From assembly GCF_016107395.1 (NCBI RefSeq), contig NZ_JAAIKO010000033.1:27362-91361 (forward strand): a stretch of DNA of 64,000 nt, in the 5' to 3' direction. The stretch's first letter is position 1, and each line of letters starts with the position of its first letter. The notes beneath the pieces were generated by a model. The model saw only the letters and a list, made by a program, of their open reading frames with translations. It did no database searches and was not told the DNA's origin. Source of the stretch: Streptomyces fildesensis. GTDB taxonomy: Bacteria; Actinomycetota; Actinomycetes; Streptomycetales; Streptomycetaceae. Positions 9,010-18,082 of the stretch are shown one piece after another. Position numbers and translations under genes: made by a program.

Positions 9010-10164
9010 TCAGCTCACGTTGACCTGGGGCTCGCCGGACGCGATGCCGTCCGCTTCCATCTGCTCGGCGATCTTCATCGCCTCTTCGATCAGGGTCTCC
9101 ACGATCTTCGACTCCGGCACGGTCTTGATGACCTCGCCCTTGACGAAGATCTGGCCCTTGCCGTTGCCGGACGCGACACCGAGGTCGGCCTCGCGGGCCT
9201 CACCGGGGCCGTTCACGACGCACCCCATGACGGCGACGCGCAACGGCACCTCCATGCCCTCAAGGCCGGCGGAGACCTGGTCGGCGAGCTTGTAGACGTC
9301 GACCTGGGCACGGCCGCAGGACGGGCAGGAGACGATCTCCAGGCGGCGCTGCTTGAGGTTCAGCGACTCCAGGATCTGCAGGCCGACCTTGATCTCCTCG
9401 ACCGGCGGGGCCGAGAGCGAGACGCGGATGGTGTCGCCGATGCCCTCGGACAGCAGCGCGCCGAACGCGACGGCGGACTTGATGGTGCCCTGGAACGCGG
9501 GACCGGCCTCGGTGACACCGAGGTGGAGGGGGTAGTCGCACTTGCCGGCGAGCAGCCGGTAGGCGTTGACCATCACGACCGGGTCGTTGTGCTTCACCGA
9601 GATCTTGATGTCACGGAAGCCGTGCTCCTCGAACAGCGAGCACTCCCACAGCGCGGACTCGACCAGCGCCTCGGGGGTGGCCTTGCCGTACTTCTCCATC
9701 AGCCGGCGGTCCAGCGAGCCCGCGTTGACGCCGATCCGGATCGGGGTGCCGACCGAAGCCGCCGCCTTCGCGATCTCCTTGACCTTGTCGTCGAACTGCT
9801 TGATGTTGCCGGGGTTGACGCGGACGGCCGCGCAGCCGGCGTCGAGCGCCGCGAAGACGTACTTCGGCTGGAAGTGGATGTCCGCGATCACCGGGATCTG
9901 CGACTTCTTGGCGATGGTGGCGAGCGCGTCGGCGTCGTCCTGCGTGGGGCAGGCCACCCGCACGATCTGGCAGCCGGAAGCGGTGAGCTCGGCGATCTGC
10001 TGGAGCGTCGCCCCGATGTCCGCCGTCACCGTCGTCGTCATGGACTGGACCGAAACCGGCGCGTCCCCGCCCACCGCGACCGACCCGACCTGGATCTTGC
10101 GGCTGTGGCGGCGGTCGGCGAGCTTGATCGGAACGTCGGGCATTCCGAGCGAAATCGCGGTCAT
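9010..10164 (-). CDS. ispG: 4-hydroxy-3-methylbut-2-enyl diphosphate synthase (flavodoxin)
   Basis: 384 residues from MTAISLGMPDVPIKL. IspG (GcpE) is a [4Fe-4S] enzyme that reductively opens MEcPP to HMBPP, the sixth step of the MEP isoprenoid pathway. Visible are GGDAPVSVQSMTTTVTADIGAT, VRVNPGNIKQFDD, the cluster Cys pair in VSCPSCGRAQVDVYKLA and the third Cys in VAVMGCVVNGPGEAREAD. The start at 10164 is preferred over an in-frame ATG ten codons upstream because homologs begin MTAISLGMP. It lies in one minus-strand block with rseP and dxr. Confidence 0.97.
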   Translation of the reverse strand: MTAISLGMPDVPIKLADRRHSRKIQVGSVAVGGDAPVSVQSMTTTVTADIGATLQQIAELTASGCQIVRVACPTQDDADALATIAKKSQIPVIADIHFQPKYVFAALDAGCAAVRVNPGNIKQFDDKVKEIAKAAASVGTPIRIGVNAGSLDRRLMEKYGKATPEALVESALWECSLFEEHGFRDIKISVKHNDPVVMVNAYRLLAGKCDYPLHLGVTEAGPAFQGTIKSAVAFGALLSEGIGDTIRVSLSAPPVEEIKVGLQILESLNLKQRRLEIVSCPSCGRAQVDVYKLADQVSAGLEGMEVPLRVAVMGCVVNGPGEAREADLGVASGNGKGQIFVKGEVIKTVPESKIVETLIEEAMKIAEQMEADGIASGEPQVNVS

Positions 10165-10259
10165 GTGCTTGGCATCCCCAAGGGTGTGGAACAAGGTCCC
10201 GGCGTGGGCGGGCTCCGTTTACCGAGGTTACGGCAACCCGCCCACGTCTCCCGCATCCG

Positions 10260-11579
10260 TCAGGAGAGCGTCACCGGATTGACGACATCGGCGACGAGCA
10301 CCAATGCCGTGAAGCAGATGAAGATGCCCGCGACGACATAGGCGACCGGCATCAGCTTGGCCACGTCGAAGGGGCCCGGGTCCGGGCGCCGGGTCAGCTT
10401 GGCCAGCCTGCGGCGCAGCGACTCCCACAGGGCGCCGGCGATGTGACCGCCGTCGAGCGGGAGCAGCGGCAGCATGTTGAACAGGAACAGCGACAGGTTC
10501 ACCCCGGCGAGCAGGTTGATCATGACGCCGATCTGCTGCGTCGCGGGAATCTTCAGCGAGAAGACCTCGCCGCCGATCCGGGCGACACCGACCATGCCGA
10601 CGGGCTGGTCGACGGTGCGCTCCTTGCCCTGGAAGGCCGATCCCCACAGCGCGGGGATCTTCGAGGGGATGTCGGCGATACCGCGGATCGAGTTCTTGGT
10701 CATCGAGACCATGCGGTCGGTGGACTCGGCGAAGGTCAGCGTCCTGACGCCGTTGGCCGGGCTGAAGCCGAGGAATCCGGCGTCGACGTACTGGCCCTTG
10801 ATCGGGAAGCCGTCGCTGTCCTTCTTGTTCACCGTGTTCTTGACCAGGGTCGGGTGCAGGGTGAGCTGCTGCCCGTTCCGGAGGACGCCGACGGTGGCCG
10901 GGCCGATGGTGTCGCGGATCTGGTCCGACAGGTCGTCCCAGTCGCTGACCGGCTTGCCGTTGAAGGAGACGATCTTGTCCCCGGCCTTGAAGCCGGCGGC
11001 CTTGGCGGGCGGGGCCACGGCGTTCTTCGGGCAGACATCGGCCTTGGTGGCCTTGTCGGTCGCCGCGGAGGCCTTGACCACACACTCCGAGACGCTGCCG
11101 ATCGACGTGGTCGTGACGTTTCCGCCGATCCCCATCAGGGAGACCGCGAAGAGCGCCACCGCCAGGATCAGGTTCATGAACGGCCCGGCGAACATGACGA
11201 TGACGCGCTTCCACGGCTTACGCGTGTAGAACATCCGCGTCTCGTCGCCCGGCTGCAGCTCCTCGTAGGCGGCCGAACGGGCGTCTTCTATCATGCTGCG
11301 CCACGGCGAGGTGGAACGGGCGCTGACCTTGCCGTCCGCGCCGGGCGGGAACATGCCGATCATGCGGATGTAGCCGCCGAGCGGGATCGCCTTGAAGCCG
11401 TACTCGGTCTCGCCCTTGTGCCGCGACCAGATCGTCGGCCCGAAGCCGACCATGTACTGCGGCACACGGATCTTGAAGAGCTTGGCGGTGGAGAGATGGC
11501 CGAGCTCGTGCCAGGCGATGGAGAACAGCAGGCCGACGACGAAGATGACGATCCCGACGCCCCACATGAGTGCCGTCAT
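10260..11579 (-). CDS. rseP: Site-2 protease RseP-like, M50 membrane metallopeptidase
   Basis: 439 residues. Intramembrane zinc protease that cleaves membrane-bound anti-sigma factors or similar substrates. The zinc motif HELGH is at residues 24-28 in the first transmembrane helix. A PDZ domain occupies about 195-285 (AGFKAGDKIVSFNGKPVSDWDDL), and the third zinc-ligand motif is FNMLPLLPLDGG. Further hydrophobic helices follow at the C-terminus. The ATG overlaps the dxr TGA (ATGA), indicating translational coupling. Whether it cleaves the RskA-like anti-sigma factor at 18079 is an open but testable idea. Confidence 0.95.
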   Translation of the reverse strand: MTALMWGVGIVIFVVGLLFSIAWHELGHLSTAKLFKIRVPQYMVGFGPTIWSRHKGETEYGFKAIPLGGYIRMIGMFPPGADGKVSARSTSPWRSMIEDARSAAYEELQPGDETRMFYTRKPWKRVIVMFAGPFMNLILAVALFAVSLMGIGGNVTTTSIGSVSECVVKASAATDKATKADVCPKNAVAPPAKAAGFKAGDKIVSFNGKPVSDWDDLSDQIRDTIGPATVGVLRNGQQLTLHPTLVKNTVNKKDSDGFPIKGQYVDAGFLGFSPANGVRTLTFAESTDRMVSMTKNSIRGIADIPSKIPALWGSAFQGKERTVDQPVGMVGVARIGGEVFSLKIPATQQIGVMINLLAGVNLSLFLFNMLPLLPLDGGHIAGALWESLRRRLAKLTRRPDPGPFDVAKLMPVAYVVAGIFICFTALVLVADVVNPVTLS

Positions 11580-12823
11580 ACCCGTGCAGCCTCCGTAGCC
11601 AGTTCCCGTGCGCGGGCCCGTGCCCACGCTTCCGCTTCAAGGACGTCCTCGACGGTCAGCCGAGTTCCCGGATCCGGATGGCCGTGTTCCTCGACCACCC
11701 GGGCGACGGTGTCCACGATCCCCGTGAAGGGCAGCCGGCCGGCGAGGAAGGCATCGACGCATTCCTCGTTCGCCGCGTTGAACACCGCGGGTGCGGTGCC
11801 ACCGAGGCTACCTACATGTCGCGCCAAAGCCACCGCTGGGAACGCGTCGTCGTCCAACGGGAAGAATTCCCACGTCGACGCCTTCGACCAGTCGAACGCG
11901 GGTGCGGCATCCGGCACCCGCCGGGGCCAGCCGAGGCCGAGCGCGATGGGCATCCGCATGTCGGGCGGGCTCGCCTGGGCCAGGGTCGAGCCGTCGGCGA
12001 ACTCCACCATCGAGTGGATGTGCGACTGCGGATGGACGACGACCTCGATCCGGTCGAAGGGGATGTCGTAGAGCAGATGTGCCTCGATGACCTCCAGACC
12101 CTTGTTGACCAGGGTCGCGGAGTTGATCGTGATGACCGGGCCCATGTCCCAGGTCGGATGCGCGAGTGCGTCCTTGGGGGTGACGCCGGCGAGCTCCTCC
12201 TTGGTGCGGCCGCGGAACGGGCCGCCGGAGGCCGTGACGATCAGCTTGCGGACCTCTTCGCGGGTGCCGCCCATCAGCGCCTGGAAGAGCGCGGAGTGCT
12301 CGGAGTCCACCGGGATGATCTGCCCGGGCTTCGCGAGCGCCTTCACCAGCGGACCGCCGACGATCAGCGACTCCTTGTTGGCGAGGATCAGCACCCGGTC
12401 GGCTTCCAGGGCCGCCAGCGTCGGGCGGAGCCCGATCGAACCGGTGATGCCGTTGAGGACCGAGTGGCACTCGCTCGCGGCGAGCCGGGTCGCGGCGTCG
12501 GGGCCGGACAGGATCTCGGGGAGCGTCCCGCCGGCGCCGTACTGCCGGCCGAGCGCCTGCCGCAGCGGCTCGACGGCGTCCTCGTCCGCCACGGCCACGG
12601 TCCGTACCCGCAGCTGGTGGGCCTGCTCGGCGAGCAGCTCGATCCGGCCGCCGGCGGCGGACAGCGCCACCACGCGGAAGCGGTCGGGGTTGCGCAGCAC
12701 CACGTCGATGGCCTGGGTGCCGATCGAACCGGTGGAGCCGAGGATCACGATGTCCCGGGGCCCGTCGGTGTCGGCGGCGGCCGCGAATTCGCGGTGATGC
12801 GGGTCTGCGAGGGAGTCCGTCAT
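11576..12823 (-). CDS. dxr: 1-deoxy-D-xylulose-5-phosphate reductoisomerase
   Basis: 415 residues. NADPH- and metal-dependent enzyme that converts DXP to MEP, the committed step of the MEP pathway and the fosmidomycin target. Visible are the dinucleotide-binding GSTGSIGTQAIDVV, ILANKESLIVGG, PVDSEHSALFQ (metal ligands), TASGGPFRG, HPTWDMGPVITINSATLVNKGLE and VVHPQSHIHSMVEF. An N-terminal extension of about 24 residues precedes the Rossmann motif. The stop overlaps the rseP start by four bases; dxr-rseP-ispG is a typical actinobacterial gene order. Confidence 0.98.
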   Translation of the reverse strand: MTDSLADPHHREFAAAADTDGPRDIVILGSTGSIGTQAIDVVLRNPDRFRVVALSAAGGRIELLAEQAHQLRVRTVAVADEDAVEPLRQALGRQYGAGGTLPEILSGPDAATRLAASECHSVLNGITGSIGLRPTLAALEADRVLILANKESLIVGGPLVKALAKPGQIIPVDSEHSALFQALMGGTREEVRKLIVTASGGPFRGRTKEELAGVTPKDALAHPTWDMGPVITINSATLVNKGLEVIEAHLLYDIPFDRIEVVVHPQSHIHSMVEFADGSTLAQASPPDMRMPIALGLGWPRRVPDAAPAFDWSKASTWEFFPLDDDAFPAVALARHVGSLGGTAPAVFNAANEECVDAFLAGRLPFTGIVDTVARVVEEHGHPDPGTRLTVEDVLEAEAWARARARELATEAARV

Positions 12824-12838
12824 CCTCCCATTGTGGCC

Positions 12839-12868
12839 GCATCCCCTGTCCGCTCGGACAGGGGATGC
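12839..12868 (-). terminator. Strong hairpin between the acyl-CoA dehydrogenase gene and dxr
   Basis: Perfect 14-bp inverted repeat (GCATCCCCTGTCCG and its complement) with a two-base centre, 65 bases past the acyl-CoA dehydrogenase stop and only 15 bases upstream of the dxr ATG. Probably a terminator for the upstream gene; so close to dxr it could also structure the dxr leader if read through. Confidence 0.65.
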
Positions 12869-12933
12869 GGGTGTCGGGTCCCGGGCGGGTCCGCGGGCGG
12901 AGCGGTACGCGGGAGCCGGGTCAGCGGATGGGC

Positions 12934-14874
12934 TCAGCGGATGGGGCGGTGGACGTTCTCGGTCGTGGCGGGGCCGGGGGTGGCGTCGGCGATCCAGGGG
13001 CCGTCGCCGCTGAGGTCGACGATGCCCGCCTCCAGCCAGGTGTAGGTACCGCCGAGCACGCCGTCGACGACCTTGCGGTCCAGGTCGTCGGTGTTGGACC
13101 ACAGCCGGGTGAAGAGCTCCTCGACACGGATCCGGGACTGCCGGCAGAACGCGTCGGCGAGCTGGTACGCGGCCCGGCCCTCCTCGCCGGACGAGCGCAG
13201 CATCTCGGCGCGTACGCAGGCCGCGCTCATCGCGAAGAGCTCCGCCCCGATGTCGACGATGCGGCCGAGGAAGCCCTGCTTGGTCTCCATCCGGCCCTGC
13301 CAGCGCGCCATGGCCAGGAACGTCGAACGGGCGAGCTTGCGCGCGCTGCGCTCGGTGTACCGCAGGTGGGTGGCCAGGTCCGGGTAGCCGTCCGGGTGGA
13401 ACTCGGCGTACGACGTGGGCAGTTGGCCGGCGCCGGCGACGAGCTTGGGGAGCCAGCGGGCGTAGAACCCGCCGGCCCTGGCGCCGGCCTTCGCCTTGTC
13501 GCCGAGGCTCTTGTCGGGGTCGATGAGGTCGCCCGCGACGGACAGATGGGCGTCGACCGCCTCGCGGGCGATCAGCAGGTGCATGATCTCCGTCGAGCCC
13601 TCGAAGATGCGGTTGATGCGCAGATCGCGCAGCACCTGCTCGGCGGGGACGGCGCGCTCGCCGCGGGCGGCGAGGGACGCGGCGGTCTCGAAGCCGCGGC
13701 CGCCGCGGATCTGCACGAGTTCGTCGGCCATCAGACAGGCCATCTCGCTGCCGTAGAGCTTGGCGAGGGCGGCCTCGATCCGGATGTCGTTGCGGTCCTC
13801 GTCGGCCATCTGCGACGACAGGTCGAGAACCGCTTCGAGGGCGAACGTGGTCGCCGCGATGAAGGCGATCTTCGAGCCGACCGCCTCGTGCTTCGCGATG
13901 GACTTGCCCCACTGCTCGCGCTCCAGCGACCATTCGCGGGCGATCTTCAGACACCACTTCCCGGCGCCGACGCACATCGCGGGCAGCGAGAGGCGGCCGG
14001 TGTTCAGGGTGGTGAGGGCGATCTTGAGGCCGGCGCCCTCGGGGCCGATGCGGTGGTCGGCGGGGACGGTGACCTGGTGGAAGCGGGTGACCCCGTTCTC
14101 CAGGCCGCGCAGCCCCATGAAGGCGTTGCGGTGCTCGACGGTGACGCCCTCGGAGCCCGCTTCGACGACGAAGGCGGTGATGCCGCCCTTGTGCCCCTCC
14201 GACTTCGGCACCCGGGCCATGACGACCAGCAGGTCGGCGACGACGCCGTTGGTCGTCCAGAGCTTGACGCCGTCCAGGACGTAGGCGGAACCGTCCTCGG
14301 TGGGCACCGCGCTGGTCGCCAGCCGGGCCGGGTCGGAGCCGACGTCGGGTTCGGTGAGCAGGAAGGCGCTGATGTCGGTGCGCGCGCAGCGCGGGAGGAA
14401 GGTCTCCTTCTGCTCCGTGGTGCCGAACATCTTGAGCGGCTGCGGTACGCCGATGGACTGGTGCGCGGAGAGCAGCGCGCCGATCGAGGCGTTGGCGGAG
14501 CCCACGAGCGCGAGGGCCTTGTTGTAGTACACCTGGGTGAGGCCCAGGCCGCCGTACTTCGTGTCGATCTTCATACCGAGGGCGCCGAGCTCCTTGAGCC
14601 CGTTGATGACCTCGTCGGGGATCTGCGCCTCGCGTTCGATGCGGGCCCCGTCGATCTTCGTCTCGCAGAAGTCCCGGAGCTTGGCGAGGAATTCCTCGCC
14701 GCGCTGGACGTCGTCGGGCGCCGGCATGGGATGGGGATGGATCAGATCGAGCCTGAAGCGGCCCAGGAACAGCTCCTTGGCGAAGCTGGGCTTCCGCCAG
14801 TCCTGTTCGCGGGCGGCCTCGGCCACCTGCCGGGCCTCGCGTTCAGAAACGTTGTGTGCGGATGGTGCGGTCAA
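12934..14874 (-). CDS. Acyl-CoA dehydrogenase family protein (long form)
   Basis: 646 residues, FAD enzyme introducing the alpha-beta double bond in acyl-CoA. The core (about 60-460) has the N-terminal helical domain, AFLLTEPDVGSDPARLATSA (FAD/substrate binding), KLWTTNG, AFMGLRGLENG, the helical domain WSLEREQWGKSIAKHEAVGSK, and LRDLRINRIFEGSTEIMHLLIAREAVD with the glutamate typical of the catalytic base. About 170 further residues form an extra C-terminal helical domain as in VLCAD/ACAD9-like enzymes. Substrate chain length cannot be told. Start ATG 14874. Confidence 0.93.
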   Translation of the reverse strand: MTAPSAHNVSEREARQVAEAAREQDWRKPSFAKELFLGRFRLDLIHPHPMPAPDDVQRGEEFLAKLRDFCETKIDGARIEREAQIPDEVINGLKELGALGMKIDTKYGGLGLTQVYYNKALALVGSANASIGALLSAHQSIGVPQPLKMFGTTEQKETFLPRCARTDISAFLLTEPDVGSDPARLATSAVPTEDGSAYVLDGVKLWTTNGVVADLLVVMARVPKSEGHKGGITAFVVEAGSEGVTVEHRNAFMGLRGLENGVTRFHQVTVPADHRIGPEGAGLKIALTTLNTGRLSLPAMCVGAGKWCLKIAREWSLEREQWGKSIAKHEAVGSKIAFIAATTFALEAVLDLSSQMADEDRNDIRIEAALAKLYGSEMACLMADELVQIRGGRGFETAASLAARGERAVPAEQVLRDLRINRIFEGSTEIMHLLIAREAVDAHLSVAGDLIDPDKSLGDKAKAGARAGGFYARWLPKLVAGAGQLPTSYAEFHPDGYPDLATHLRYTERSARKLARSTFLAMARWQGRMETKQGFLGRIVDIGAELFAMSAACVRAEMLRSSGEEGRAAYQLADAFCRQSRIRVEELFTRLWSNTDDLDRKVVDGVLGGTYTWLEAGIVDLSGDGPWIADATPGPATTENVHRPIR

Positions 14875-15052
14875 GAGGGCTCACCTCGCCGCGGAGTCGG
14901 GATGTACGGGCGCGGTCGGCCGCCGGGAGACCCGGTCAGCGAGCTACCGGGGTCGCCGGGTTACCGATCGGTGCTACTTGCCCGTATCTACCCCAATTCC
15001 CGTGCGGCCACCACCCCCCGCGCAGCACCGGCCGGGAGCACGGGCACGTCGG

Positions 15053-15070
15053 CTCACCCGATCGGGTGAG
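15053..15070. promoter_or_regulatory. 18-bp perfect palindrome upstream of the oxidoreductase gene
   Basis: CTCACCCGATCGGGTGAG is perfectly self-complementary and lies 30 bases upstream of the molybdopterin oxidoreductase start. Fifteen of these bases recur at 46642-46656 upstream of the ABC ATPase gene. Possibly a protein-binding site; the factor is unknown. Confidence 0.4.
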
Positions 15071-15099
15071 GGACCAATCCGGCTCACCACCCGCTCCGA

Positions 15100-16689
15100 A
15101 TGCCCTGTGTGAAACGGAACTGGATGCGCGAGCTGCTGCTCGGCGCGGTGAGCGGAGAACTGGCGGCTGCCGTCTCGCTCGCCGCCGCCGAGCTGGTGGC
15201 CATCGCCGTCGGACCACAGGCGTCGCCGGTGACGGCGATCGGCGGAACGGCGATCGACGCGACTCCGGTCGAGGTGAAGAACTGGGCGATCCGGCACTTC
15301 GGCACCTCCGACAAGCTGGTGCTGCAGTTGGGCATCGTGGCCGCGCTGGCGTTGTTCGCCGCGGTCATCGGCGTGATCGCCGTCCACCACCGGCCGGCGG
15401 GAGTCGCCGGTGTGGCGGTCTTCGGCGCGGTCGGCGCGGTGACGGCGGTCCGGCGGCCGGTGGGGGTGTGGACGGACGCGTTTCCCTCGCTCGTCGGCGC
15501 ACTGGCCGGGGCGGCGGTGCTGTGGGTGCTGGCCGGCCGGATCCACGGCCAGGGCCCGCCTGCCACGGACGACGCCGGGAGCCCAGTGCGGCCCGTCGGT
15601 GCCTTCGACCGGCGCGGGTTCCTGGTCGCCGCGTCCGCGGCCGCCGCGTTCTCCGCCGTCGGCGGCACCGTCGGACGGCGGCTGAACTCCACCGATGCCG
15701 CGGCCGTCGCGTCCCGCGACTCCGTGAAACTGCCCGCCCCGCAGTCGGCGGCGGGGCGGGTACCCGCGGGCGCCGATCTCCGGATCCCCGGGATGCAGCC
15801 CTTCACGACACCCAATCCGTCCTTCTACCGGGTGGACACCGCCCTCACCGTTCCCCAGGTGAATGCCGACACCTGGCGGCTGCGGATCCATGGGAAGGGC
15901 GTCACCGAGCCGCTGGAGTTCAGCTATCAGGACCTGCTGCGGCGCCCGCTGATCGAGCGGGACATCACCCTGACCTGTGTGTCCAACGAGGTCGGCGGAC
16001 CGTACACCGGCAACGCCCGGTGGATCGGGGTGCCGCTCGCCGCACTCCTGAAGGAGGCCGGGGTCCGTCCGCCGTCCGCCGGCGGACCCGCCGATCAGCT
16101 GGTGGCGCGCTCGGTGGACGGGATGACGCTCGGCAGCCCGGTCGAGACGGTCCTCGACGGCCGGGACGCGATGCTCGCGGTCGGGATGAACGGCGAGCCG
16201 CTGCCCTTCACCCACGGTTTCCCGGTCCGGATGCTCGTCCCCGGACTCTACGGCTACGTGTCGGCCTGCAAGTGGCTGACCGACCTGGAACTGACCACCT
16301 TCGCCGACTTCGACGCCTACTGGGTCCGGCGCAGCTGGTCCCCGCAGGCCCCCATCAAGACGTCGTCCCGGATCGACACCCCCCGGCCCTTCGCCTCCCT
16401 GAAGGCGGGACCCGTGCCCGTCGCGGGCGTCGCCTGGGCCCAGCACCGGGGCATCGACAAGACGGAGGTGCGGATCGACGGGGGTGCGTGGCAGGCCGCC
16501 AGGCCCGCCACGGAGGACACCGCCGACACCTGGCGCCAGTGGTCGTACCTCTGGGACGCCAAGCCCGGTTCGCACCGTATCGAGGTCCGCGCGACGGACC
16601 GCACCGGCCGGACCCAGACCGGCGACCGGCAGGGCACCGTGCCCGACGGTTCGACGGGCTGGCACTCGGTGGTGGTCACCGTGGAGTGA
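15100..16689 (+). CDS. Membrane-anchored molybdopterin-dependent oxidoreductase
   Basis: 529 residues. About four hydrophobic helices (roughly residues 12-38, 72-95, 100-118, 128-147) are followed by a Tat-like RRGFLVAASAAAAF segment (171-184), then a sulfite-oxidase/YedY-type Mo-cofactor domain with the likely Mo-ligating Cys293 in LTCVSNEVGG and the WIGVPLAALLKEAGV and GYVSACKWLTDLEL motifs. A C-terminal Ig-like dimerisation domain ends in GWHSVVVTVE. So the catalytic domain is probably outside the membrane; the substrate is unknown. GTG 15109 or ATG 15124 could be the true start, as no good ribosome site marks 15100. It precedes the fasciclin and SigK genes. Confidence 0.9.
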   Translation: MPCVKRNWMRELLLGAVSGELAAAVSLAAAELVAIAVGPQASPVTAIGGTAIDATPVEVKNWAIRHFGTSDKLVLQLGIVAALALFAAVIGVIAVHHRPAGVAGVAVFGAVGAVTAVRRPVGVWTDAFPSLVGALAGAAVLWVLAGRIHGQGPPATDDAGSPVRPVGAFDRRGFLVAASAAAAFSAVGGTVGRRLNSTDAAAVASRDSVKLPAPQSAAGRVPAGADLRIPGMQPFTTPNPSFYRVDTALTVPQVNADTWRLRIHGKGVTEPLEFSYQDLLRRPLIERDITLTCVSNEVGGPYTGNARWIGVPLAALLKEAGVRPPSAGGPADQLVARSVDGMTLGSPVETVLDGRDAMLAVGMNGEPLPFTHGFPVRMLVPGLYGYVSACKWLTDLELTTFADFDAYWVRRSWSPQAPIKTSSRIDTPRPFASLKAGPVPVAGVAWAQHRGIDKTEVRIDGGAWQAARPATEDTADTWRQWSYLWDAKPGSHRIEVRATDRTGRTQTGDRQGTVPDGSTGWHSVVVTVE

Positions 16690-16766
16690 GCTCCACGCAC
16701 CACGTCACCGGCACTTCCACCCATCACCACCCGGTCCCACCGGGAACCCTCATGAGGAGATCTGTC

Positions 16767-17426
16767 ATGTACACCACCACCCGTATCCGTCGTATCGCCC
16801 TCGTCTCGGCCGCGGCCGCTGTCCTCGCCGTCACTGCGTCCGCCTGTTCCGACAGCGGCAGCGGTAGCGCCGGCGACAAGAGCAGTGCCGCGCAGACCAC
16901 AACGGCCATGCCGCCGTCGTCCTCCGCGGGCGACACGACGAACGCGTCCGCTCCCTTCGGCCCGGCCTGTGCCGGTGTGCCGAAGGAGGGCAACGGAAGC
17001 TTCGACGGTATGGCGAAGGACCCGGTGGCCACCGCCGCGTCGCACAACCCGGCGCTGTCCACCCTAGTCACCGCGGTGACGAAGGCCGGTCTCGTCGACA
17101 CCCTCAACAGCGCGCAGAACATCACCGTCTTCGCGCCCACGAACGACGCCTTCGCCAAGATCCCGAAGGCCGACCTGGACAAGGTGCTGAACGACAAGGC
17201 CACGCTCACCAAGATCCTCACCTACCACGTGGTCGGCCAGCCGCTGACCCCGAACCAGCTCAACAGCGGTATGTTCCCCACGCTGGAGAAGCAGTCCCTC
17301 ATGACCAAGGGTTCCGGCGAGTCCTACAAGGTCAACGACACGGCCAACGTGGTCTGCGGCAACGTGAAGACCTCGAACGCCAACGTCTACATCATCGACA
17401 CCGTCCTGATGCCGCCGGTTTCCTGA
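16767..17426 (+). CDS. Fasciclin (FAS1) domain lipoprotein
   Basis: 219 residues. Lipoprotein signal with lipobox VTASACSDS, a Ser/Thr/Ala-rich spacer, then one FAS1 domain (about 85-217): NPALSTLVTAVTKAGLVDTLN, ITVFAPTNDAFAKIP, LTKILTYHVVGQ, and the C-terminal ANVYIIDTVLMPP. FAS1 domains mediate surface adhesion or protein interactions. ATG 16767 is chosen because AGGAGA lies six bases upstream; an ATG at 16752 precedes that site. The gene precedes sigK and rskA, an association that echoes mycobacterial MPT70/MPT83 fasciclin proteins, which are SigK targets. Confidence 0.93.
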   Translation: MYTTTRIRRIALVSAAAAVLAVTASACSDSGSGSAGDKSSAAQTTTAMPPSSSAGDTTNASAPFGPACAGVPKEGNGSFDGMAKDPVATAASHNPALSTLVTAVTKAGLVDTLNSAQNITVFAPTNDAFAKIPKADLDKVLNDKATLTKILTYHVVGQPLTPNQLNSGMFPTLEKQSLMTKGSGESYKVNDTANVVCGNVKTSNANVYIIDTVLMPPVS

Positions 17427-17463
17427 CCGGAACGGCCAATCCGCCGGGGCCCCGGCTACGAAT

Positions 17464-17481
17464 CAATGGTGACAACCATTG
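17464..17481. promoter_or_regulatory. Inverted repeat just upstream of sigK
   Basis: CAATGGT-GACA-ACCATTG, perfect 7-bp arms, ends four bases before the GGAGG ribosome site of sigK. It could be an operator or an RNA hairpin limiting sigK translation. Confidence 0.4.
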
Positions 17482-17494
17482 CTCGGAGGTGCGC

Positions 17495-18082
17495 ATGCAC
17501 GCGGTAGCCCGCGACAACGGACCCGTGGCGCCGGGCCCCGGAAGCCTGGAGACCCTGCTCGAACGGGTCTCCAGGGGGGACCAGCAGGCGTTCGACAGCG
17601 TCTACACAGCCGTTGCCGGTTCCGTTCTCGGGCTGGCCCACCGCGTGCTGCGCGATCCCGCGCAGTCCGAGGAGGTCACCCAGGAGGTACTGATCGAGGT
17701 GTGGCGCAGCGCCGCCCGCTTCGACGCCGGCCGGGGCAGTGCCATGGCCTGGATCATGACGCTCGCCCACCGGCGGGCGGTCGACCGGGTGCGCTCGGCA
17801 CAGGCCTCCGCCGACCGCGAGCAGCGGGCCGCGGCCCGCGACCACTCCCCCGCCTTCGACGAGGTGTCGGAGCAGGTCGAGCGGCGGCTGGAGCGCGAAC
17901 AGGTGCGCCGCTGCCTGGGACAGCTGACCGAACTCCAGCGTGAGTCGGTGAACCTGGCCTACTACCGGGGATATACCTACCGGGAAACCGCCGATGTGCT
18001 GGGAACGGCACTCGGCACGGTCAAGACCCGTCTCCGGGACGGGCTCATCCGTCTGCGGGACTGCTTGGGGGTGACGTCGTGA
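17495..18082 (+). CDS. sigK: ECF sigma factor, SigK-like
   Basis: 195 residues. Region 2 (about 25-95: FDSVYTAVAGSVLGLAHRVL, SEEVTQEVLIEVWRSAARFD, GSAMAWIMTLAHRRAVDRVR) binds core polymerase and the -10 element; region 4 (about 135-185: LTELQRESVNLAYYRGYTYRETADVLGTALGTVKTRLRDGL) contacts the -35. ATG 17495 is preferred to GTG 17489 because the latter overlaps the GGAGG site. The stop overlaps the anti-sigma start by four bases. SigK assignment rests on this sequence type plus the RskA-like partner and adjacent fasciclin gene. Confidence 0.92.
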   Translation: MHAVARDNGPVAPGPGSLETLLERVSRGDQQAFDSVYTAVAGSVLGLAHRVLRDPAQSEEVTQEVLIEVWRSAARFDAGRGSAMAWIMTLAHRRAVDRVRSAQASADREQRAAARDHSPAFDEVSEQVERRLEREQVRRCLGQLTELQRESVNLAYYRGYTYRETADVLGTALGTVKTRLRDGLIRLRDCLGVTS

